Program-made: the position numbers and the translations under genes
NCBI GenBank assembly: GCA_037013495.1
Contig: CM072810.1
Location: 30,657,843 to 30,721,842, forward strand
DNA: 64,000 bases
Reading direction: 5' to 3'
From: Hippophae tibetana
Lineage: Eukaryota > Streptophyta > Magnoliopsida > Rosales > Elaeagnaceae
The notes under the pieces: generated by a model
What the model saw: only the letters and a program-made list of their open reading frames with translations
The model's database searches: none
Told to the model about the DNA's origin: nothing
Shown here: positions 12,505 through 27,030 of the stretch, piece by piece
How positions within the stretch are numbered: position 1 is the stretch's first letter
Layout of the letters: each line of letters opens with the position of its first letter

Positions 12505-15500
12505 AATGCTAAATTATCTAAACACGTCATTTATTAATAATTACTTAATTTAACAAATATATTATAAAATTATCATAAGAGTTATAAATAAAACTATGAA
12601 TGTATCTAAATTTAAGTCTAATATAAAAATAAATGCAATGGCTGTTGCGACCCAATGCATGAGTTATTATTGTTTCACGCAGGACTTGGGTTTGAAACCC
12701 TCAATAAACATAGTTTTTGATTTTTTTTTTAAAAGAACATCTTCAACCTCTAGTCGGGTCAACTCTACTCTGTTTTGACTCCAGGGCAAACCCCTCCGTA
12801 TTTCACTATTATGAAGACGAAATTCGACATTCTTTTTATCAGAGTTTTATTTTCGAGTGATTCATGGTCTCATTTTGAATCAAAAACATCAATTTAAATA
12901 AAAAGTTAATGAATGATTCAAATGAATGCTCACGATAAATTGGATTTATTTTCTTCATTGTTTTTCAAGTTTAAATTAATAAAATCACTCTAAATTCAAT
13001 ATTGACACAATTTATAATTTTCAGCACTTACACGAGAATTTCAATAAATTTTTGATTTGATGCTCTCACTAGTTTCTCAAACTTACTCTTTACTTTCGAA
13101 TGGTGTATATGAATGAATGAGTGAAAAGTGAGAGAACTTGATGCCTTTATAAAGGCTATGTCATCACGAACCTCGTTTATCTTTGTAACCTACGTATGGT
13201 TTCAACCAAAACGAACCGTTACCACCGTCCATCGTTCTGTTGCACTACTTTCATGTTATAATAAAAACTAAGGGCATTAAAACTATTTTTATAAAAATTA
13301 AAGATATATATGAAAATATGCTAAAATAAGGGACATCACTAATACTTTTTTGTTATAAATATATGCTCCTTTTGAATAACAATTAAACACTACTTTAAAT
13401 TAACTAGTTAAAAGAATATCAATCTACATTTATAGAAAGAAATTTCGAAATATTACAAAATTCTATATTAACACTAATATAATTTTTTATAACTCACACA
13501 CTAAAACACACGTATACCTTAGAGAGATTCAAACTCGCTACATTGAATGCTTTCAAAAAGTACCTAATCATGCTACAAGACAATTAGCTAATATCAATAA
13601 TTAGAATTTGGAAAAAAAATGCTAAATTATCTAAACACGTCATTTATTAATAATTACTTAATTTAACAAATATATTATAAAATTATCATAAGAGTTATAA
13701 ATAAAACTATGAATGTATCTAAATTTAAGTCTAATATAAAAATAAATGCAATGGCTGTTGCGACCCAATGCATGAGTTATTATTGTTTCACGCAGGACTT
13801 GGGTTTGAAACCCTCAATAAACATAGTTTTTGATTTTTTTTTAAAAGAACATCTTCAACCTCTAGTCGGGTCAACTCTACTCTGTTTTGACTCCAGGGCA
13901 AACCCCTCCGTATTTCACTATTATGAAGACGAAATTCGACATTCTTTTTATCAGAGTTTTATTTTCGAGTGATTCATGGTCTCATTTTGAATCAAAATGT
14001 CAATTTAAATAAAAAGTTAATGAATGATTCAAATGAATGCTCACGATAAATTGGATTTATTTTCTTCATTGTTTTTCAAGTTTAAATTAACAGAATCACT
14101 CTAAATTCAATATTGACACAATTTATAATTTTCAGCACTTACACGAGAATTTCAATAAATTTTTGATTTGATGCTCTCACTAGTTTCTCAAACTTACTCT
14201 TTACTTTCGAATGGTGTATATGAATGATTGAGTGAAAAGTGAGAGAACTTGATGCCTTTATAAAGGCTATGTCATCACGAACCTCGTATATCTTTGTAAC
14301 CTACGTATGGTTTCAACCAAAACGAACCGTTACCACCGTCCATCGTTCTGTTGCACTACTTTCATGTTATAATAAAAACTAAGGGCATTAAAACTATTTT
14401 TATAAATATTAAGGATATATATGAAAATATGCTAAAATAAGGGACATCACTAACACTTTTTTTTAATAAATATATGCTCCTTTTGAATAACAATTAAACA
14501 CTACTTTAAATTAACTAGTTAAAAGAATATCAATCTACATTTATAGAAAGAAATTTCGAAATATTACAAAATTCTTAATTAACAATAATATAAAATTTTA
14601 TAACTCACACACCAAAACACACGTATACCTTAGAAAAGATTCAAACTCGCTACATTGAATGCTTTCAAAAAGTACCTAATCATGCTACAAGACAATTAGC
14701 TAATATCAATAAATAGAATTAGGAAAACATATGCTAAATTATCTGAACACGTCATTTATTAATAATTACTTAATTTAATAAATATATAATCAAATTATCA
14801 TAAGTGTTATAAATAAAACTATGAATGTATCTAAATTTAATTCTAATATTAAAATAAATGCAATGGTTGTTGCACCCCAATGCATGAGTTATTATTGTTA
14901 CACGCAGGACTTGGGTTCGAAACCCTCAATAAACATAGTTTTTGATTTTTTTTAAAAGAACATCTTCAACCTCTACGGGTCAACTCTACTCGGTTTTGAC
15001 TCCAGGGCAAACCCCTCCGTATTTCACTATTATGGGGACGAAATTCGACATTCTTTTTATCAGAGTTTTATTTTCGAGTGATTCATGGTCTCATTTTGAA
15101 TCAAAAACGTCAATTTAAATAAAAAGTTCATGAATGATTCAAATGAATGCTCACGATAAATTGGATTTATTTTCTTCATTGTTTTTCAAGTTTAAATTAA
15201 AAGAATCACTCTAAAATCAATATTGACACAATATATAATTTTTAGCACTTACACAGGAATTCCAATAAATTTTTGATTTGATGCTCTCACTAGTTTCTCA
15301 AACTTACTCTTTACTTTCGAATGGTGTATATGAATGAATGAGTGAAAAGTGAGAGAACTTGATGCCTTTATAAAGGCTATGTCATCACGAACCTCGTATA
15401 GCTTTGTTACCTACGTATGGTTTCAACGAAAACGAACCGTTACCACCATCCATCGTTCTGTTGCACTACTTTCATGTTATAATAAAAACTAAGGGCATTA

Positions 15501-18157
15501 AAACTATTTTTATAAAAATTAAGGATATATATGAAAATATGCTAAAATAAGGGACATCACTAATACTTTTTTGTTAGAAATATATGCTCCTTTTGAATAA
15601 CAATAAAACACTACTTTAAATTAACTAGTTAAAAGAATATCAATCTACATTTATAGAAAGAAATTTCGAAATATTACAAAATTCTAAATTAACACTAATA
15701 TAATTTTTTATAACTCACACACAAAAACACACGTATACCTTAGAGAGATTGAAACTCGCTACATTGAATGCTTTCAAAAAGTACCTAATCATGCTACAAG
15801 ACAATTAGCTAATATCAATAATTAGAATTTGGAAAAAATATGCTAAATTATCTGAACACGTCATTTATTAATAATTACTTAATTTAATAAATATATAATC
15901 AAATTATCATAAGTGTTATAAATAAAACTATGAATGTATCTAAATTTAATTCTAATATTAAAATAAATGCAATGGTTGTTGCACCCCAATGCATGAGTTA
16001 TTATTGTTTCACGCATGACTTGGGTTCGAAACCCTCAATAAACATAGTTTTTGATTTTTTTTAAAAGAACATCTTCAACCTCTACGGGTCACCTCTACTC
16101 GGTTTTGACTCCAGGGCAAACCCCTCCGTATTTCACTATTATGAAGACGAAATTCGACATTCTTTTTATCAGAGTTTTATTTTCGAGTGATTCATGGTCT
16201 CATTTTGAATCAAAAACGTCAATTTAAATAAAAAGTTAATGAATGATTCAAATGAATGCTCACGATAAATTGGATTTATTTTCTTCATTGTTTTTCAAGT
16301 TTAAATTAACAGAATCACTCTAAATTCAATATTGACACAATTTATAATTTTCAACACTTACACGAGAATTTCAATAAATTTTAGATTTGATGCTCTCACT
16401 AGTTTCTCAAACTTACTCTTTACTTTCGAATGGTGTATATGAATGAATGAGTGAAAAGTCAGAGAACTTGATGCCTTTATAAAGGCTATGTCATCACGAA
16501 CCTCGTATAGCTTTGTTACCTACGTATGGTTTCAACGAAAACGAACCGTTACCGCCGTCCATCGTTCTGTTGCACTACTTTCATGTTATAATAAAAACTA
16601 AGGGCGTTAAAACTATTTTTATAAAAATTAAGGATATATATGAAAATATGCTAAAATAAGGGACATCACTAATACTTTTGTGTTATAAATATATGCTACT
16701 TTTGAATAACAATTAAACACTACTCTAAATTAACTAGTTAAAAGAATATCAATCTACATTTATAGAAAGAAATTTCGAAATATTACAAAATTCTAAATTA
16801 ACACTAATATAATTTTTTATAACTCACACACTAAAACACACGTATACCTTAGAGAGATTCAAACTCGCTACATTGAATGCTTTCAAAAAGTACCTAATCA
16901 TGCTACAAGACAATTAGCTAATATCAATAATTAGAATTTGGAAAATAAATGCTAAATTATCTAAACACGTCATTTATTAATAATTACTTAATTTAACAAA
17001 TATATTATAAAATTATCATAAGAGTTATAAATAAAACTATGAATGTGTCTAAATTTAAGTCTAATATAAAAATAAATGCAATGGCTGTTGCAGCCCAATG
17101 CATGAGTTATTATTGTTTCACGCAGGACTTGGGTTTGAAACCCTCAATAAACATAGTTTTTGATTTTTTTTTAAAAGAACATCTTCAACCTCTAGTTGGG
17201 TCAACTCTACTCGGTTTTGACTACAGGGGAAACCCATCCATATTTCACTATTATGGGGACGAAATTCGACCTTCTTTTTATCAGAGTTTTATTTTCAAGT
17301 GATTCATGGTCTCATTTTGAATCAAAAACGTCAATTTAAATAAAAAGTTAATGAATGATTCAAATGAATGCACACGATAAATTGGATTTATTTTCTTCAT
17401 TGTTTTTCAAGTTTAAATTAACAGAATCACTCTAAATTCAATATTGACACAATTTATAATTTTCAGCACTTACACGAGAATTTCAATAAATTTTAGATTT
17501 GATGCTCTCACTAGTTTCTCAAACTTACTCTTTACTTTCGAATGGTGTATATGAATGAATGAGTGAAAAGTGAGAGAACTTGATGCCTTTATAAAGGCTA
17601 TGTCATCACGAACCTCGTATAGCTTTGTTACCTACGTATGGTTTCAACGAAAACGAACCGTTACCACCGTCCATCGTTCTGTTGCACTACTTTCATGTTA
17701 TAATAAAAACTAAGGGCGTTAAAACTATTTTTATAAAAATTAAGGATATATATGAAAATATGCTAAAATAAGGGACATCACTAATACTTTTTTGTTATAA
17801 ATATATGCTCCTTTTGAATAACAATTAAACACTACTCTAAATTAACTAGTTAAAAGAATATCAATCTACATTTATAGAAAGAAATTTCGAAATATTACAA
17901 AATTCTAAATTAACACTAATATAATTTTTTATAACTCACACACTAAAACACACGTATACCTTAGAGAGATTCAAACTCGCTACATTGAATGCTTTCAAAA
18001 AGTACCTAATCATGCTACAAGACAATTAGCTAATATCAATAATTAGAATTTGGAAAATAAATGCTAAATTATCTAAACACGTCATTTATTAATAATTACT
18101 TAATTTAACAAATATATTATAAAATTATCATAAGAGTTATAAATAAAACTATGAATG
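12505..18157 (+). repeat. Six-monomer-offset segmental duplication, copy 2
   Basis: Near-identical partner of 5838-11489. Both breakpoints fall within monomers rather than at a fixed unit boundary, so the event was an exchange between out-of-register but homologous monomers. About 1 kb between the copies (unit 11 and the start of unit 12) is a mosaic of the flanking monomer types. Confidence 0.88.
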
Positions 18158-21100
18158 TGTCTAAATTTAAGTCTAATATAAAAATAAATGCAATGGCTGT
18201 TGCAGCCCAATGCATGAGTTATTATTGTTTCACGCAGGACTTGGGTTTGAAACCCTCAATAAAAATAGTTTTTGATTTTTTTTTAAAAGAACATCTTCAA
18301 CCTCTAGTCGGGTCAACTCTACTCGGTTTTGACTACAGGGGAAACCCATCCATATTTCACTATTATGGGGACGAAATTCGACCTTCTTTTTATCAGAGTT
18401 TTATTTTCAAGTGATTCATGGTCTCATTTTGAATCAAAAACGTCAATTTAAATAAAAAGTTAATGAATGATTCAAATGAATGCACACGATAAATTGGATT
18501 TATTTTTTTCATTGTTTTTCAAGTTTAAATTAACAGAATCACTCTAAATTCAATATTGACACAATTTATAATTTTCAGCACTTACACGAGAATTTCAATA
18601 AATTTTAGATTTGATGCTCTCACTAGTTTCTCAAACTTACTCTTTACTTTCGAATGGTGTATATGAATGAATGAGTGAAAAGTGAGAGAACTTGATGCCT
18701 TTATAAAGGCTATGTCATCACGAACCTCGTATAGCTTTGTTACCTACGTATGGTTTCAACGAAAACGAACCGTTACCACCGTCCATCGTTCTGTTGCACT
18801 ACTTTCATGTTATAATAAAAACTAAGGGCGTTAAAACTATTTTTATAAAAATTAAGGATATATATGAAAATATGCTAAAATAAGGGACATCACTAATACT
18901 TTTTTGTCATAAATATATGCTCCTTTTGAATAACAATTAAACACTACTCTAAATTAACTAGTTAAAAGAATATCAATCTACATTTATAGAAAGAAATTTC
19001 GAAATATTACAAAATTCTAAATTAACACTAATATAATTTTTTATAACTCACACACTAAAACACACGTATACCTTAGAGAGATTCAAACTCGCTACATTGA
19101 ATGCTTTCAAAAAGTACCTAATCATGCTACAAGACAATTAGCTAATATCAATAATTAGAATTTGGAAAAAAAATGCTAAATTATCTAAACACGTCATTTA
19201 TTAATAATTACTTAATTTAACAAATATATTATAAAATTATCATAAGAGTTATAAATAAAACTATGAATGTATCTAAATTTAAGTCTAATATAAAAATAAA
19301 TGCAATGGCTGTTGCAGCCCAATGCATGAGTTATTATTGTTTCACGCAGGACTTGGGTTTGAAACCCTCAATAAACATAGTTTTTGATTTTTTTTTAAAA
19401 GAACATCTTCAACCTCTAGTCGGGTCAACTCTACTCGGTTTTGACTACAGGGGAAACCCATCCATATTTCACTATTATGGGGACGAAATTCGACCTTCTT
19501 TTTATCAGAGTTTTATTTTCAAGTGATTCATGGTCTCATTTTGAATCAAAAACGTCAATTTAAATAAAAAGTTAATGAATGATTCAAATGAATGCACAGG
19601 ATAAATTGGATTTATTTTCTTCATTGTTTTTCAAGTTTAAAATAACAGAATCACTCTAAATTCAATATTGACACAATTTATAATTTTCAGCACTTACACG
19701 AGAATTTCAATAAATTTTAGATTTGATGCTCTCACTAGTTTCTCAAACTTACTCTTTACTTTCGAATGGTGTATATGAATGAATGAGTGAAAAGTGAGAG
19801 AACTTGATGCCTTTATAAAGGCTATGTCATCACGAACCTCGTATAGCTTTGTTACCTACGTATGGTTTCAACGAAAACGAACCGTTACCACCGTCCATCG
19901 TTCTGTTGCACTACTTTCATGTTATAATAAAAACTAAGGGCGTTAAAACTATTTTTATAAAAATTAAGGATATATATGAAAATATGCTAAAATAAGGGAC
20001 ATCACTAATACTTTTTTGTTATAAATATATGCTCCTTTTGAATAACAATTAAACACTACTCTAAATTAACTAGTTAAAAGAATATCAATCTACATTTATA
20101 GAAAGAAATTTCGAAATATTACAAAATTCTAAATTAACACTAATATAATTTTTTATAACTCACACACTAAAACACACGTATACCTTAGAGAGATTCAAAC
20201 TCGCTACATTGAATGCTTTCAAAAATTACCTAATCATGCTACAAGACAATTAGCTAATATCAATAATTAGAATTTGGAAAAAAAATGCTAAATTATCTAA
20301 ACACGTCATTTATTAATAATTACTTAATTTAACAAATATATTATAAAATTATCATAAGAGTTATAAATAAAACTATGAATGTATCTAAATTTAAGTCTAA
20401 TATAAAAATAAATGCAATGGCTGTTGCAGCCCAATGCATGAGTTATTATTGTTTCACGCAGGACTTGGGTTTGAAACCCTCAATAAACATAGTTTTTGAT
20501 TTTTTTTTAAAAGAACATCTTCAACCTCTAGTCGGGTCAACTCTACTCGGTTTTGACTACAGGGGAAACCCATCCATATTTCACTATTATGGGGACGAAA
20601 TTCGACCTTCTTTTTATCAGAGTTATATTTTCAAGTGATTCATGGTCTCATTTTGAATCAAAAACGTCATTTTAAATAAAAAGTTAATGAATGATTCAAA
20701 TGAATGCTCACGATAAATTGGATTTATTTTCTTCATTATTTTTCAAGTTTAAATTAACAGAATCACTCTAAATTCAATATTGACATAATTTATAATTTTC
20801 AGCACTTACACAGGATTTCCAATAAATTTTTCATTTGATGCTCTCTCTAGTTTCTCAAACTTACTCTTTACTTTCTAATGGTGTATATGAATGAATGAGT
20901 GAAAAGTGAGAGAACCTGATTATAAAGGCTCTCTCAACACGAACCTCGTATAGCTTTGTAACCAACGTACGGTTTCAACGAAACCGAACCGTTACCACCA
21001 TCCATCGTTCTGTTGCACTACTTTCATGTTATAATAAAAACTATGGGCATTAAAACTATTTTTATAAATATTAAGGATATATACGAAAATATGCTAAAAT

Positions 21101-23323
21101 AAGGGACATCACTAACACTTTTTTGTTATAAATATATGCTCCTTTTGAATAACAATTAAACACTACTTTAAATTAATTAGTTAAAAGAATATCAATCTAC
21201 ATTTAAAGAAAGAAATTTTGAAATATTACAAAATTCTTAATTAACAATAATATAAATTTTTATAACTCACACACCAAAACACACGTATACCTTAGATAAG
21301 ATTCAAACTCGCTACATTGAATGCTTTCAAAAAGTACCTAATCATGCTACAAGACAATTAGCTAATATCAATAATTAGAATTAGGAAAAAATATGCTAAA
21401 TTATGTGAACCCGTCATTTATTAATAATTACTTAATTTAATAAATATATAATCAAATTATCATAAGTGTTATAAATAAAACTATGAATGTATCTAAATTT
21501 AATTCTAATATTAAAATAAATGCAATGGTTGTTGCAACCCAATGCATGAGTTATTATTGTTTCACGCAGGACTTGGGTTCGAAACCCTCAATAAACATAG
21601 TTTTTGATTTTTTTTAAAAGAACATCTTCAACCTCTAGTCGGGTCAACTCTACTCGGTTTTGACTCCAGGGCAAACCCCTCCGTATTTCACTATTATGGG
21701 GACGAAATTCGACATTCTTTTTATCAGAGTTTTATTTTCGAGTGATTAATGGTCTCATTTTGAATAAAAAACGTCAATTTAAATAAAAATTTAATGAATG
21801 ATTCAAATGAATCCTCACGATAAATTGGATTTATTTTCTTCATTGTTTTTCAAGTTTAAATTAACAGAATCACTCTAAATTCAATATTGACACAATTTAT
21901 AATTTTCAGCACTTACACGAGAATTTCAATAAATTTTTGATTTGATGCTCTCACTAGTTTCTCAAACTTACTCTTTACTTTCGAATGGTGTATATGAATG
22001 AATGAGTGAAAAGTGAGAGAACTTGATGCCTTTATAAAGGCTATGTCATCACGAACCTCGTATAGCTTTGTAACCAACGTACGGTTTCAACGAAACCGAA
22101 CCGTTACCACCATCCATCGTTCTGTTGCACTACTTTCATGTTATAATAAAAACTATGGGCATTAAAACTATTTTTATAAATATTAAGGATATATACGAAA
22201 ATATGCTAAAATAAGGGACATCACTAACACTTTTTTTTAATAAATATATGCTCCTTTTGAATAACAATTAAACACTACTTTAAATTTATTAGTTAAAAGA
22301 ATATCAATCTACATTTAAAGAAAGAAATTTTGAAATATTAAAAATTCTTAATTTACAATAATATAAATTTTTATAACTCACACACCAAAACACACGTATA
22401 CCTTAGAAAAGATTCAAACTCGCTACATCGAATGCTTTCAAAAAGTACCCAATCATGCTACAAGACAATTAGCTAATATCAATAATTAGAATTTGGAAAA
22501 AAAATGCTAAATTATCTAAACACGTCATTTATTAATAATTAATTAATTTAACAAATATATTATCAAATTATCATAAGAGTTATAAATAAAACTATGAATG
22601 TATCTAAATTTAAGTCTAATATAAAAATAAATGCAATGGCTGTTGCAGCCCAATGCATGAGTTATTATTGTTTCACGCAGGACTTGGGTTTGAAACCCTC
22701 AATAAACATAGTTTTTGATTTTTTTTAAAAGAACATCTTCAACCTCTTGTCGGGTCAACTCTACTCGGTTTTGACTACAGGGGAAACCCATCCATATTTC
22801 ACTATTATGGGGACGAAATTCGACCTTCTTTTTATCAGAGTTTTATTTTCAAGTGATTCATGGTCTCATTTTGAATCAAAAACGTCATTTTAAATAAAAA
22901 GTTAATGAATCATTCAAATGAATGCTCACGATAAATTGGATTTATTTTCTTCATTATTTTTCAAGTTTAAATTAACAGAATCACTCTGAATTCAATATTG
23001 ACACAATTTATAATTTTCAGCACTTACATAGGATTTCCAATAAATTTTTCATTTGATGCTCTCTCTAGTTTCTCAAACTTACTCTTTACTTTCTAATGGT
23101 GTATATGAATGAATGAGTGAAAAGTGAGAGAACCTGATTATAAAGGCTCTCTCATCACGAACCTCGTATAGCTTTGTAACCAACGTACGGTTTCAACGAA
23201 ACCGAACCGTTACCACCATCCATCGTTCTGTTGCACTACTTTCATGTTATAATAAAAACTATGGGCATTAAAACTATTTTTATAAATATTAAGGATATAT
23301 ACGAAAATATGCTAAAATAAGGG

Positions 23324-24453
23324 ACATCACTAACACTTTTTTGTTATAAATATATGCTCCTTTTGAATAACAATTAAACACTACTTTAAATTAATTAGTT
23401 AAAAGAATATCAATCTACATTTATAGAAAGAAATTTCGAAATATTATAAAATTCTAAATTAACACTAATATAAATTATTATAACTCACACACCAAAACAC
23501 ACGTATACCGTAGAGAAGATTCAAACTCGCTACATTGAATGCTTTCAAAAAGTACCTAATCATGCTACAAGAAAATTAGCTAATATCAATAATTATAATT
23601 TGGAAAAGAAATGCTAAATTATCTAAACACGTCATTTATTAATAATTACTTAAATTAATAAATATATTATCAAATTATCATAAAAGTTATAAAAGTTATA
23701 AAAGTTATAAATAAAATATTGAATGTATCTATATTTAAGTCTAATATAAAAATAAATGCAATGGTTGTTGCAACCCAATGCATGAGTTATTATTGTTTCA
23801 CGCAGGACTTGGGTTCGAAAACCTCAATAAACATAGTTTTTGATTTTTTTTAAAAGAACATCTTCAACCTCTAGTCGGGTCAACTCTACTCGGTTTTGAC
23901 TCCAAGGCAAACCCCTCCGTATTTCACTATTATGGGGACGAAATTCGACGTTCTTTTTATCAGAGTTTTATTTTCGAGTGATTCATGGTTTCATTTTGAA
24001 TCAAAAACGTCAATTTAAATAAAAAGTTAATGAATGATTCAAATGAATGTTCACGATAAATTGGATTTATTTTCTTCATTGTTTTTCAAGTTTAAATTAA
24101 CAGAATCACTCTAAATTCAATATTGACACAATTTATAATTTTCAGCACTTACACGGGAATTTCAATAAATTTTTAATTTTATGCTCTCACTAGTTTCTCA
24201 AACTTACTCTTTACTTTCGAATGGTGTATATGAATGAATGAGGGAAAAGTGAGAGAACCTGATGCCTTTATAAAGGCTATGTCATCACGAACCTCGTATA
24301 GCTTTGTTACCTACGTATGGTTTCAACGAAAACGAACCGTTACCACCGTCCATCGTTCTGTTGCACTACTTTCATGTTATAATAAAAACTAAGGGCATTA
24401 AAACTATTTTTATAAAAATTAAGGATATATATGAAAATATGCTAAAATAAGGG
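23324..24453 (+). repeat. Expanded monomer (unit 22, 1,130 bp) with 10-bp triplication
   Basis: About 23681-23711 reads as three consecutive copies of a 10-bp AAAAGTTATA motif where other units have one. This adds ~20 bp and explains the long unit. Replication slippage is the simple explanation. Confidence 0.85.
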
Positions 24454-25391
24454 ACATCAATAATACTTTTTTGTTATAAATATATGCTCCTTTTGAATAA
24501 CAATTAAACACTACTTTAAATTAACTAGTTAAAAGAATATCAATCTACCTTTATAGAAAGAAATTTCGAAATATTACAAAATTCTAAATTAACACTAATA
24601 TAATTTTTTATAACTCACACACTAAAACACACGTATACCTTAGAGAGATTCAAACTCGCTACATTTAATGCTTTCAAAAAGTACCTAATCATGCTACAAG
24701 ACAATTAGCTAATATCAATAATTAGAATTAGGAAAAAAAATGCTAAATTATCTAAACACGTCATTTATTAATAATTACTTAATTTAACAAATATATTATC
24801 AAATTATCATAAGAGTTATAAATAAAACTATGAATGTATCTAAATGTAAGTCTAATGTAAAAATAAATGCAATGGCTGTTGCAGCCCAATGCATGAGTTA
24901 TTATTGTTTCACGCAGGACTTCGGTTTGAAACCCTCAATAAACATAGTTTTTGATTTTTTTTAAAAGAACATCTTCAAACTCTAGTCGGGTCAACTCTAC
25001 TCGGTTTTGACTACAGGGGAAACCCCTCCATATTTCACTATTATGGGCACGAAATTCGACGTTCTTTTTATCAGAATTTTATTTTCGAGTGATTCATGGT
25101 CTCATTTTGAATCAAAAACGTCATTTTAAATAAAAAGTTAATGAATGATTCAAATGAATGCTCACGATAAATTGGATTTATTTTCTTCATTATTTTTCAA
25201 GTTTAAATTAACAGAATCACTCTGAATTCAATATTGACACAATTTATAATTTTCAGCACATACACGGGATTTCCAATAAATTTTTGATTTGATGCTCTCT
25301 CTAGTTTCTCAAACTTACTCTTTACTTTCTAATGGTGTATATGAATGAATGAGTGAAAAGTGAGAGAACTTGATGCCTTTATAAAAGCTAT

Positions 25392-25396
25392 GTCAT
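25392..25396. repeat. Target-site duplication GTCAT, left copy
   Basis: GTCAT immediately before TGATGAGC. The same five bases follow the element at 33090-33094. Uninterrupted monomers read GCTATGTCATCACGAACC here, so GTCAT is the original target duplicated on insertion. Confidence 0.93.
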
Positions 25397-26810
25397 TGAT
25401 GAGCGAAAACCGGCATCGCCGATTCTTGCCAATACTTTGGTTTTAATATTTATAAAACTCTCGCAAGTGCACGAATCATGTCGAAGAAAATGATAAGTAT
25501 ACTCCCAAGGTCGATCTAAGGAAGGAATGTATGTGGTTTTTAATTTATTATTCAAACTTTTAAAGACGAAATTAAATCCTAAACATCCTGTCACGATAGT
25601 TTGGTTTTTGTGTTCCTAATCTAATAACATAAAATAAACATATATACAGATTAATTAAATATAATCTAATAACATAAAAATAAACATAGATACAAATTCA
25701 ATAAATAATTATCTAAAAATAAACATATATACAGATTCAATAAATATTCATGCAAATTTTTATCATTTATATTAGCGGAGAATTTATGGATATAATAACT
25801 AAATTAATTATGCTTGCTCATATTATCTAGGTTATTAAAGATATAAATTGATATTTTATTGATTCTCTCTTTTTTATATAAATACCACCTTTGGTGGGGT
25901 TAGATATTCTTTGTTAACTAAACAAATCAATTAACACCTATGGGTGGAGTTGATAACTAATATGCTTAATTAAATTAATTCCTTTTTCTAAGAGATTGAA
26001 AGTGAACCATTTAAATGCCACCTTTGGTGGGGTTAGACAGTTTAAACTTTATTCAAGGTGTCCAAATTAAACTTAAGAATTTAATTATCCGAGTACTAAC
26101 TTTCAAGTTTTAAAACCACTATTGAAAACATGTTGTCAATACATTTTCACATAATAATTCTTATAAAAACTTTTGAAATAGAGTTTCACTCTAACTACCG
26201 GGCGATTGTACTAACAAATAAAAGAGCACTACTCTAAATTAGACCGGATAACTAAACCTTAAAATCTAATTTTCAGGTTTAAGTTTGTAATGAAAAATAA
26301 TATATTTCTCTCTAACATTCTTAATATAAAATCTTGAATAAAAAAAAATCAATTCATTTTAGAGATTTTTACCTATTTAATATTTCGCAAGCATAACAAC
26401 GTCATTATTACATCATATTTACTAAACAGCCAGCATAGTTAAATTTAACCACAGACAAGTTGAATATAACATGTAAGAATAAAGCATAAAAATAACTGTA
26501 AAGAAAATAAAATCCTTACAGAACTTCGACGCTATTCCCGTAGCTGGAAAACCTCCAAGCGGAATTTGCACTCCCATTTATTGAATCAAAAATCTAAATT
26601 ATTACAAAAACATTACAAGTTCCTCTCAAAAAGAGAAGAACTCTAAACCTAAGAGAATTGAACTAAAAACTAAGAGAAAAACTAAGAAAAGCTTAGAAAC
26701 TAAGAAAGAAACTAAGAAAACTCAAAAACTAAGAAATGAGAGAAAGAAAGAAGAGAGAAGTGTGTTTTGAAGGTGTGATTTTGAAGTGAAGGGAAGGGGG
26801 GTATTTATAG

Positions 26811-26820
26811 GTGAGGATGG
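26811..26820 (-). promoter_or_regulatory. LTR TATA box, left LTR
   Basis: The minus strand reads CTATAAATACCCCCC, a strong plant-type TATA box. It lies downstream (minus sense) of a G-box CACGTG (26886-26891) and a TGACGTCA site (26867-26874). An intact copy in the 3' LTR could in principle drive read-out into the adjacent satellite. Confidence 0.7.
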
Positions 26821-26915
26821 AGAGAAAAAATGAGTAAAAAAATGTAAAAACGCGTAATGGAAATGCTGACGTCATGGGGCTGCTGCACGTGAAAAATGAG
26901 TGTCGGCGCGCGCGG

Positions 26916-27030
26916 ATGAACAGTAACCCGCGCGCAGTGCTGTGCGCATGAACAGTACCCCGCGCAGTGCTGCACACATGAACAGTACCCCCCGCGCAGT
27001 GCTGCGCGGATGAACAGTGCCGCGCGCGCA
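26916..27030. repeat. GC-rich minisatellite in left LTR (four units of ~30-32 bp)
   Basis: Units begin ATGAACAGT at 26916, 26948, 26978 and 27010, each followed by a CCCGCGCAGTGCTG-like GC core. This is strikingly GC-rich inside a very AT-rich element. It lies in U3, upstream of the TATA box in minus sense. Confidence 0.85.

Larger units (their letters stand above)
1..25396 (+). repeat. Satellite array, block A (monomers 1-23, 1.11-kb unit)
   Basis: Head-to-tail array of a ~1,112-bp AT-rich monomer. Taking ACATCAC after the AAGGG motif as unit start, junctions are at 1, 1108, 2219, 3329, 4442, 5553, 6666, 7776, 8886, 9995, 11107, 12220, 13333, 14444, 15554, 16663, 17775, 18887, 19999, 21106, 22218, 23324 and 24454. 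The window opens at a unit start, so the array continues leftward. Units of 1,106-1,107 bp (starting at 1, 19999 and 22218) carry a short form of the TATA palindrome. Unit 22 is 1,130 bp because of a small internal expansion. Block A units mostly read GCAGGACTTGGG before the box-B-like motif, against GCAGGTCTTGGG in block B. Reading frames in the monomer are at most 87 codons and open or close by single-base poly-T changes, so I call no gene here. Confidence 0.97.

Noticed and set aside
1..25396. Ribosomal DNA spacer or 5S rDNA array
   Set aside because: No 5S, 18S, 5.8S or 25S sequence is present, and no typical rDNA promoter was seen.
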